The notes beneath the pieces were generated by a model, which was given only the letters and a program-made list of their open reading frames with translations, did no database searches and had not been told where the DNA came from. The position numbers and the translations under genes were made by a program. From Pseudonocardia sp. DSM 110487 (GTDB lineage: Bacteria; Actinomycetota; Actinomycetes; Mycobacteriales; Pseudonocardiaceae), in assembly GCF_019468565.1 (NCBI RefSeq), contig NZ_CP080521.1, positions 6,138,001-6,202,000 of the forward strand: a stretch of 64,000 nt of DNA. The letters are read 5' to 3'. Shown here piece after piece: positions 58,833-64,000 of this stretch (positions are counted from its first letter, which is position 1; each line of letters starts with the position of its first letter).

Positions 58833-59515
58833 TCGTGCAGCTGGACGCGCCGTTCCGCATCGTCGAGGGCCAGCCCGCGGCCACGTGTCCGCCATCGAAT
58901 CTCTCAGGGCTCATCGTGGCTCCACTCGTGATCGAGAGTCCCCCCGTGAGGTCTCGCGTGCTTGGTGTGCGCCTTCGGCCGGCAGGCGCGTTCTCCCTCT
59001 TCGGTATTCCGCTGCACGAGCTGACCGGGGCCACCTTGGATCTGCAGGACCTGATCGGCCGCGAGTCGGGCCGCCTTGCCGAGCGCCTTGACGAGGCGGG
59101 TTCCGACAAAGCGCGCTTACTACTCCTGGCCCGGTGGACCGCGGAACGGCTCGCAGATCGCCCGAGCACCGATCCTCGCGTCGCCTACGCCGTCTCGGAG
59201 ATCGAGCGCGCCGGCGGGAAGGTGTCGATCGCGAACATCCTCGGGCGGATCGACGCCGCCCCGAAACGCTTCACCAGCTTGTTCGAGCAGCAGGTCGGCG
59301 TGAAGCCGAAGCTCTTCTCCCGCGTCGTTCGGTTCCGCGAGCTGGCGTCGGCGCTTCGTGCCGGGACCGGCTCCTTCAGCCAGCTGGCGCTCGCGCACGG
59401 CTACTACGACCAGTCGCACATGAACGCGGATTTCAGGGAGTTCGCGGGCGTGTCGCCAGGCCAGTTCCTGGCCGCCACATCGTATCCGGAATCCCTGAGC
59501 GTGGCGGCCGACTGA
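58670..59515 (+). CDS. AraC-family transcriptional regulator
   Basis: 281 residues. The N-terminal sensing domain (DUF6597-like) has VECVWLFDGKLRRRRERHYP and SGLIVAPLVIESPPVRSRVL. The C-terminal double helix-turn-helix is near 190-265: VSIANILGRIDAAPKRFTSL, SFSQLALAHGYYDQSHMNAD and FREFAGVSPGQFLA. It probably controls the VOC-fold gene 95 bases downstream, a common pairing. GTG 58670 is used. Confidence 0.87.
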   Translation: MGLVSWREESELGAWTQLTWRQSALAGLVECVWLFDGKLRRRRERHYPTGELDLIVQLDAPFRIVEGQPAATCPPSNLSGLIVAPLVIESPPVRSRVLGVRLRPAGAFSLFGIPLHELTGATLDLQDLIGRESGRLAERLDEAGSDKARLLLLARWTAERLADRPSTDPRVAYAVSEIERAGGKVSIANILGRIDAAPKRFTSLFEQQVGVKPKLFSRVVRFRELASALRAGTGSFSQLALAHGYYDQSHMNADFREFAGVSPGQFLAATSYPESLSVAAD

Positions 59516-59610
59516 GCGGCGGCGGTTTTTTCCAAGACTCGATCCCTGGTTGCTTCTACCGTGGAGGCGGCCACTTCCAGGGAAGACCGAGCCGAAAGGA
59601 ACACCGTCAA

Positions 59611-59967
59611 ATGTCTGAATCGAACCTTGTGAGTGTGGTGGGTGTGCTGCCTGTCACTGACCACGCGAACGCCGTGACGTGGTATCAGAAGTGGATTGGG
59701 CGTGCCCCCGACGTCGAGCCCATGGACGGTATCGCAGAGTGGCAGCTGTCCGAGAACGCTTGGATCCAGGTGACCGTTGAACCCGAGTCCGCCGGCCACA
59801 CCACGGTTGTCGTCGGGGTCAAGGACATCGACGCCCAGCGCTCTGCGTGCGCAGCTGTCGAGATCGCCGTGGGCGATGTCAGCGACTATGGATTCGTCAA
59901 GACCGCGGAAGCGGTCGATCCCGCAGGCAACAAGATCCTGTTCGTGCAGGAGTCACAGGAGGCGTAG
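59611..59967 (+). CDS. VOC-family (glyoxalase/bleomycin-resistance-like) protein
   Basis: 118 residues of the vicinal-oxygen-chelate fold. Paired beta-alpha-beta units are visible: LVSVVGVLPVTDHANAVTWY and IAEWQLSENAWIQVTVEPES, then TVVVGVKDIDAQRSACAAV and YGFVKTAEAVDPAGNKILFV. Metal ligands are only partly conserved, so it may bind rather than turn over its ligand. ATG 59611 has AAAGGA upstream. It follows an AraC regulator of the kind often linked to such genes. Confidence 0.83.
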   Translation: MSESNLVSVVGVLPVTDHANAVTWYQKWIGRAPDVEPMDGIAEWQLSENAWIQVTVEPESAGHTTVVVGVKDIDAQRSACAAVEIAVGDVSDYGFVKTAEAVDPAGNKILFVQESQEA

Positions 59968-60000
59968 CGGTCAGGGTCCCGGCGATTGGGGTGCCGACAT

Positions 60001-60142
60001 CGTCGGCGGGGTGTCGGTGGAGCAGATCACCGATTTCGGCCGGGACCGCTGGTTCAATGCGCCCGAGGCGGTGGCCTACGGCCTGGCCGACGAGGTGATC
60101 GGCGACCCGGCCGAGGGCCCGGAGTCCGGCACCCCGGCGTAG
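60001..60142 (+). pseudogene. C-terminal remnant of a ClpP-like protease subunit
   Basis: The frame reads GVSVEQITDFGRDRWFNAPE then AVAYGLADEVIGDP, the last part of a ClpP-family serine peptidase (the R-D-R-W-F-x-A-x-E-A-x-x-Y-G-L-x-D motif near the end). The first 150 or so residues with the Ser-His pair are missing and no start codon lies in front. The stop at 60142 is inside the convergent FAD monooxygenase. Confidence 0.6.
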
Positions 60143-61287
60143 TCGGGCAGCTCGACGCCGTTGATCGCGCGCTCGACCAACTCCATGAGGGCCTCCATGT
60201 CGGGCTCCGCGTCCGGCTCGGGAGCCTGGAGGCTCTGCACGTGCATCCGGCCGATCTCCTGGTTGGCCTCGACGAACGAGCGCATCCGCGCCTCGTAACC
60301 CGCGAACCCGGCCTCCGGATCCCACCCGGCGGCAGCCAGCTCTCCTGCCAGTAGATAGGCGCCGACCAGGGCCAGCCCGGTACCGCCGCCCGACATCGGC
60401 GACGAGCTGAACGCCGCGTCCCCGAGCAGCCCCACCCGTCCGCTCGACCAGCGGTCCATCACGACCTGGGCGACCTGGTCGAGGTAGAAGTCCGGGGTGT
60501 CGTAGAGGTGCTCGAGGATGCGCGGGGTCTGCCAGCCGAAGCCGGCCATCCGCTCGCGCAGCATGCGCTTCTGGGCAGCGACGTCGCGGTAGTCGACGTC
60601 GAAGTCGGCCGAGGGGAAGGAGAACATGGCCATCGCCCGGGTGGCGTCCTGGATGGGCCGCAGGCCGGCGGAGCGCCCGGACTCCTGGTAGTCGATCAGC
60701 CAGCGATCCAGCCCGAACTCGTTGGGCACGCTGTAGAAGGCCAGGACGAGCCCGAGGTGGCGGATGAACCGCTCGCGCGGCCCGAAGACCATCGTGCGCA
60801 GCGCCGAGTGCAGCCCGTCCGCGCCGATCACCAGGTCGAAGCGTCGCCGGTCGCCGCCCGCGAAGGTCACGTCGACCCCGTCGGCGTCCTGGGTGAGCTC
60901 GGCGATCCGGTCGCCGAACACGTACTCGACAGCGTCGCGGGTGTCGTCGAAGAGCACCTGGGACAGGTCCCCGCGCAGGATCTCGATCTCCGCGATGTAC
61001 CCGTCACCGCCGTGGTCGTCCGCGCGGTGGGTCTCCAGCACGTTCCCGTCCACGTCCACCGTGTATGCGCCGGCGGTGTCGGTGCAGGCGGCGCGCACCG
61101 CCGCGTCCAGCCCCATGCGCCGGATGACCTCCTTGGCCACCCCGCGCGCGTCCACCGCCTGTCCACCGGGACGCAGCTCGGGGGCCCGCTCCACCACGGT
61201 CACCTCGGCCCCCCGCCGGTGCAGCCAGTGGGCCAGCGCGGGCCCCGCGATGCTCGCCCCCGCCACCAACACCCTGATACCGCTCAA
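60076..61287 (-). CDS. FAD-dependent monooxygenase, PHBH-like
   Basis: About 403 residues. The FAD motif is VLVAGASIAGPALAHWLHRR near the N-terminus, the mid-domain has RRFDLVIGADGLHSALR (DG motif), and the C-terminal part GRVGLLGDAAFSSSPMSGGG binds the flavin pyrophosphate. These are group A aromatic hydroxylases or tetracycline-destructase-like enzymes; the substrate is unknown. The start is a TTG at 61287 with AAGGGGG six bases upstream; the frame extends to 61842 without homology. It overlaps the ClpP remnant at its 3' end. Confidence 0.87.
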   Translation of the reverse strand: MSGIRVLVAGASIAGPALAHWLHRRGAEVTVVERAPELRPGGQAVDARGVAKEVIRRMGLDAAVRAACTDTAGAYTVDVDGNVLETHRADDHGGDGYIAEIEILRGDLSQVLFDDTRDAVEYVFGDRIAELTQDADGVDVTFAGGDRRRFDLVIGADGLHSALRTMVFGPRERFIRHLGLVLAFYSVPNEFGLDRWLIDYQESGRSAGLRPIQDATRAMAMFSFPSADFDVDYRDVAAQKRMLRERMAGFGWQTPRILEHLYDTPDFYLDQVAQVVMDRWSSGRVGLLGDAAFSSSPMSGGGTGLALVGAYLLAGELAAAGWDPEAGFAGYEARMRSFVEANQEIGRMHVQSLQAPEPDAEPDMEALMELVERAINGVELPDYAGVPDSGPSAGSPITSSARP

Positions 61288-61429
61288 CGGTGCCCCCTTG
61301 CTCGTCCGCTTCGTGTCGATGATGTGGGGCTGGCCCGTCGGTCCGCCCCCATCTGGACAGGGAGACTCGGGCGCGGCCAGGAACTCATCGCTGCGCGCGG
61401 TTACATCTAGGAAACCGGCGAGGCTCGGC

Positions 61430-62239
61430 TCAGCCGAGCAGGCCTGTATCGAGCACGCCGCCGTCGCCGTCACCGCCGCTGTCGCCGGACGACTCAGACT
61501 CGTCGCCGAACGACTCGGAGTCGGCGGCCAGGAGACCGGTGTCGAGAACTCCTTCGTCGCTGCCGACGCCGAGGAGACCGCCCTCGTCCCCGCCGCCTGT
61601 GTCGTCCGCGCTCGTGTCGTCCCCGCCCGTGTCGCTGCCGCTCGTGTCGCGACCTGAGCCGCTGCCGAAGGCGGTGTCGTCCCCGCCGCCGGCGCCTCCG
61701 GATCCGCCGGAGGCCGTGTCGTGGCCGCTCGGCTCCGGGGAAGCGGACGCGGCACCGGCGCCGTCTGCCTCCGGGTGGGCGGGGTCGGTGCCGGTCGGGA
61801 CGCCTCCGAGGGCGCCAGGCGACACGACGGGTGCGGCGTCATCGAGTGAGCCGGCGCTGGCGGCCGGGTCGATCACGACCGGTTCGGGAGGTGCCTCTGC
61901 GGAGACCTCCGGGTCGAGCAGGCCCTGGCCCGGGTAGGCACCGTCGCCACCGTCGCCGCCCGCGAAAGCCGTCTCACCGGCGGTAGGTTCGGAGTCCGCG
62001 AAGATCGCGACGCCGAGCGCCGCGCCCGCCGCGAGGACGGCACCGCCCGCGATGGCGCCGCGTCGAACGGCCCCGCGCTTGTCCGGTTCACCTCCGGGGT
62101 CCACAGCCAGCCTGTGTTGCGGCTGGGCCGAGCGGTCGGCGGCCTCGGGTGCGTGGCCCTCCCGGTTCAGAATCGCGGCGGCGCTGAACACCTCCGTCGC
62201 GGCTTCGTCCGCCCCGGCCTCGGATGACATCCTGGACAT
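61430..62239 (-). CDS. Acidic low-complexity single-pass membrane protein
   Basis: 269 residues. A cytoplasmic N-terminus of about 70 residues is followed by one hydrophobic segment (AGGAVLAAGAALGVAIFA), then a long region of Gly, Ser, Asp, Thr and Glu (for example GGDDTAFGSGSGRDTSGSD). The C-terminus contains two copies of GVLDTGLL about 30 residues apart, plus a related GQGLLDPE. It has no recognisable family and looks like a surface-exposed acidic or calcium-binding stalk. ATG 62239 has GGGGAG eight bases upstream. Confidence 0.65.
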   Translation of the reverse strand: MSRMSSEAGADEAATEVFSAAAILNREGHAPEAADRSAQPQHRLAVDPGGEPDKRGAVRRGAIAGGAVLAAGAALGVAIFADSEPTAGETAFAGGDGGDGAYPGQGLLDPEVSAEAPPEPVVIDPAASAGSLDDAAPVVSPGALGGVPTGTDPAHPEADGAGAASASPEPSGHDTASGGSGGAGGGDDTAFGSGSGRDTSGSDTGGDDTSADDTGGGDEGGLLGVGSDEGVLDTGLLAADSESFGDESESSGDSGGDGDGGVLDTGLLG

Positions 62240-62561
62240 GGCGACAGGCTCCCCCTCAGAGTGAACAGGCGTCCAGCCGTAGACGCATGATCGGAACGCG
62301 CTGAAGCCGGTGAGGCTACCGACGTGTTGACCATGCCGCTCACCAGGCCGCCGCCGTCCCATGGAGCGGCGCCAGTCCGGTGGAGGGCCACCTCACGCGC
62401 AACCGCGGCGCCGAAGATCGTTCGGAGCCCGGCGCACCACGCTCAGGCACGGATTCGGGCCCGACGGTGACACCTGCCGCCCCGGCAGCGGGTGAAGGCG
62501 GCGAGGGTGGGCGACGAAAGAGGAGCGGCGTGCCGCGGGTGTCCAGGGCCGACACGGCGCG
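62240..62561. other. Intergenic region with no recognised gene
   Basis: This lies between the acidic membrane protein gene and the excisionase-like fragment, which are divergent. Open frames in it are Arg/Pro/Ala-rich without homology. I see no palindrome beyond short GC runs. Confidence 0.5.
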
Positions 62562-62705
62562 ATGCGCGAAGGGCATACGCCAAGCCAACTCATCGGCCTG
62601 TCGACGGCGGCGGCGCACGCCGACGTCTCCACGCGGACGCTGCGCCGCTACATCGCCCAAGGCCAGCTCATCGGCTACCGGGTGCGCAATCACCATCAGA
62701 TGTCC
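62562..62705 (+). pseudogene. Excisionase/MerR-like helix-turn-helix fragment
   Basis: From ATG 62562 the frame reads QLIGLSTAAAHADVSTRTLR then RYIAQGQLIGYRVRNH. This is the helix-turn-helix of small excisionase-type DNA-binding proteins (x-S-x-R-T-x-R-R-Y-I-x-x-G-x-L-x-x-Y-R-V). After about 45 codons the homology stops and the frame runs on into Arg-rich noncoding sequence, so the C-terminal part has been lost or the frame shifted. It may be a leftover of an integrated element. Confidence 0.5.
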
Positions 62706-62710
62706 AGGCG

Positions 62711-62734
62711 CGGGGAGCGTGGGCCCGCTCCCCG
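62711..62734. terminator. Strong GC stem-loop before the 3' end of the kinase gene
   Basis: CGGGGAGCG and CGCTCCCCG form a perfect 9-base stem with the 6-base loop TGGGCC. It lies between the excisionase-like fragment and the convergent kinase stop at 62778 and could serve both directions. Confidence 0.55.
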
Positions 62735-62777
62735 GGTGAAGCGCGGCTGTCGAGAACGCAGGCCTTCGGGGCTTCTG

Positions 62778-63722
62778 CTAGCGAAGCGTGTTCAGCTCGT
62801 CGAGGGCGCGATGGCCGCGCTTGATCACCCCTGGAACGACATCGTGGCGCCCGTGACGGATGGGGATCTCGAGCATGTGGAGGATATGTGCCGCTGCGAG
62901 CACCGCCGCCCCCTCCCAGCCGACCAGGTCGAGGATCCTCGTCCACAGCCGCCTTCGGACACCACCCAGCAGCGGATCTTGGAAGGTGTACCACACGAGG
63001 GTGGTGAGATCAGTCGCCCGCGTGCCGCTACCTGCGTTCCCGATATCCACGACCGCCACCACCGCGCCGTCACGGACCAGGACATTGCTGGGGGTTGAGA
63101 GATCGGCATGGACCATGTCAGGTGCCTCTCGTGGTGGTGGGACGTCGACACACACGAGCCGCAGGCGCTCGACCAGAGCCGACACCGCGGAGGAATACCC
63201 CGAGAGCCTGGCCACGGACTGGCGGAGACGCGACTGCTCCGGCGTCTCGTTGAAATCCAGCCCGGCGACAGCCGATTCCTGACCGGTGGCGACCCGCCAG
63301 GCGTACGACCAGTGGTCGTAGGACTCGGAGGCTTGGCCAGCCTGGAGTTCGATGATCTCCATCAGCTGCTCGACGAGGGATGGGGTCAGCTCTGGCGCGG
63401 GAGCCGCGTCAACGAAGTCCATCAGATGCCATACATGAGTGGCTGTGGCCCCCACTCCGAGCCAGGCCGGCGTGGGATAGCCGTGCCTACGCATGTGCTC
63501 GACCACTCTCTGGGCTCGCAACGTCTCGTCCAGGTGGTTGGGGTGTGCCCGGAGCTCTGCTTTGAGCACGGCATTTGCCCTTCCGGCCAACTGGACGCGC
63601 ATGGCACCCGCATTGACGCCTCCGGGTAGGCGACTGAGAAGAGTGACCTCTGCCCCGACCACGCTGGCCACGTCGTCCAGGACCTCGGCCGGCAGCTCTT
63701 CGGGATGGGTGCCCTGGCTCAT
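62778..63722 (-). CDS. Aminoglycoside-phosphotransferase-fold kinase
   Basis: About 314 residues of the APH/choline-kinase superfamily. The N-lobe has SRLPGGVNAGAMRVQLAGRA and NAVLKAELRAH; the catalytic loop is VHADLSTPSNVLV and the metal-binding motif is VVAVVDIGNAGSGTRATDL. Both are variants of the usual HGDxxxxN and DFG forms (His-Ala-Asp, Asp-Ile-Gly), so activity on aminoglycosides is unlikely to be assumed. ATG 63722 begins the conserved part; the frame runs on to 63842 and an upstream GTG is possible. Confidence 0.78.
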   Translation of the reverse strand: MSQGTHPEELPAEVLDDVASVVGAEVTLLSRLPGGVNAGAMRVQLAGRANAVLKAELRAHPNHLDETLRAQRVVEHMRRHGYPTPAWLGVGATATHVWHLMDFVDAAPAPELTPSLVEQLMEIIELQAGQASESYDHWSYAWRVATGQESAVAGLDFNETPEQSRLRQSVARLSGYSSAVSALVERLRLVCVDVPPPREAPDMVHADLSTPSNVLVRDGAVVAVVDIGNAGSGTRATDLTTLVWYTFQDPLLGGVRRRLWTRILDLVGWEGAAVLAAAHILHMLEIPIRHGRHDVVPGVIKRGHRALDELNTLR

Positions 63723-63872
63723 CGGCTCGAAGGGCCGATGACCGTCTCGGTTCTCGGCGCTCACCTCGTGTCGCTCAGTGGCGTCGTGCGAGGTCGGAGT
63801 GACGGTCGTGGCCGTCGGATAGCGGCAGGTCCCAGGCCGCATGATGCCTTTCTGATGCCCTGCGAGATGCAG

Positions 63873-64000
63873 TTACGGTCGTTCATCCAGCGCTCGCCGC
63901 GCCGGGCGCCAGACTTGCTCGAAGTCTGCCTCTGACACCTCGACGACGTGCCCTTGGCCGTCGGTTTCGATGTCGGAGAGGTTCGCCTCTGCAACCGTTC
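63873..64000 (-). CDS. C-terminus of an unidentified protein (partial)
   Basis: The minus strand is open from the right edge to a TAA at 63873-63875 and encodes about 42 residues (TVAEANLSDIETDGQGHVVE, VSEADFEQVWRPARRALDER, P). Codon use is typical of the neighbours. The piece is too short for a family call. It is on the same strand as the kinase downstream. Confidence 0.4.
   Translation of the reverse strand, partial: TVAEANLSDIETDGQGHVVEVSEADFEQVWRPARRALDERP

Noticed and set aside
1..64000. Search for CRISPR arrays, rRNA, tRNA and complete insertion sequences
   Set aside because: No regularly spaced direct repeats, no recognisable rRNA stretch, no cloverleaf I could support, and no intact transposase with terminal repeats were seen. 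A tRNA scan would be needed to exclude short RNA genes.

Overview
The window is GC-rich (roughly 70% or more by eye), densely coded and rich in GTG starts and 4-bp ATGA/GTGA gene overlaps. Together with a CtpI-type giant P-ATPase, a DUF1490/CtpC pair, a DUF222-HNH (13E12-type) protein, an NDMA-type alcohol dehydrogenase and ECF42/DGPF genes, this points to an actinomycete chromosome, probably near Pseudonocardia (inference from gene content; no 16S or other marker is present). No rRNA, tRNA, CRISPR array or intact insertion sequence was recognised.

Layout. 0-10 kb: a DUF1508 protein, a decayed SDR gene behind a palindromic operator, an exported hypothetical protein, a HisC-like aminotransferase, an alcohol dehydrogenase/MHS-transporter pair, a DUF899/ECF42/DGPF unit, a decayed luciferase-like gene and an SGNH hydrolase. 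10-16 kb: a cupin, a 1508-residue P-type ATPase, and a quinone-oxidoreductase/MarR divergent pair with three near-identical operators. 16.5-31 kb is the carbohydrate and nitrile region: a GH3 glucosidase, a GH92 mannosidase/glycosyltransferase pair, a nitrile hydratase whose beta subunit is split in two (thiocyanate-hydrolase-like, three genes), then a complete Opp/Dpp-type ABC importer followed by a sialidase-like BNR protein and an SDR. 31-40 kb: an MFS pump, an integrase remnant, an SOS-box-controlled HNH protein, a quinone-oxidoreductase/methionine aminopeptidase pair with paired palindromes, phosphate acetyltransferase, and an NmrA/LysR divergent pair.

40-58 kb is a metal-homeostasis island: a LuxR stump fused to an ABC-ATPase stump, a CopA-like copper ATPase with a COG4315 lipoprotein, a PacL1/CtpC-like efflux pair, a PCuAC copper chaperone with a Dyp peroxidase, a noncoding region with strong nested inverted repeats, and a seven-gene operon (58159 back to 51021) that reads as an opine-metallophore (staphylopine-like) system. 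That operon encodes a binding lipoprotein, a CntK-like racemase, a CntL-like nicotianamine-synthase homologue, a CntM-like opine dehydrogenase, an MFS exporter, and FecCD/FecE-type import subunits. A good sigma-70 promoter with a Zur-box-like element in its spacer lies upstream. The S. aureus system imports through an Opp-type ABC transporter; here the import genes are of the siderophore (FecBCD) type, which makes this the most interesting locus in the window.

58.5-64 kb: a short ORF with a RiPP-leader-like start, an AraC/VOC pair, a ClpP remnant, an FAD monooxygenase, an acidic low-complexity membrane protein, an excisionase-like fragment, an aminoglycoside-phosphotransferase-fold kinase, and the 3' end of a further gene at the right edge.
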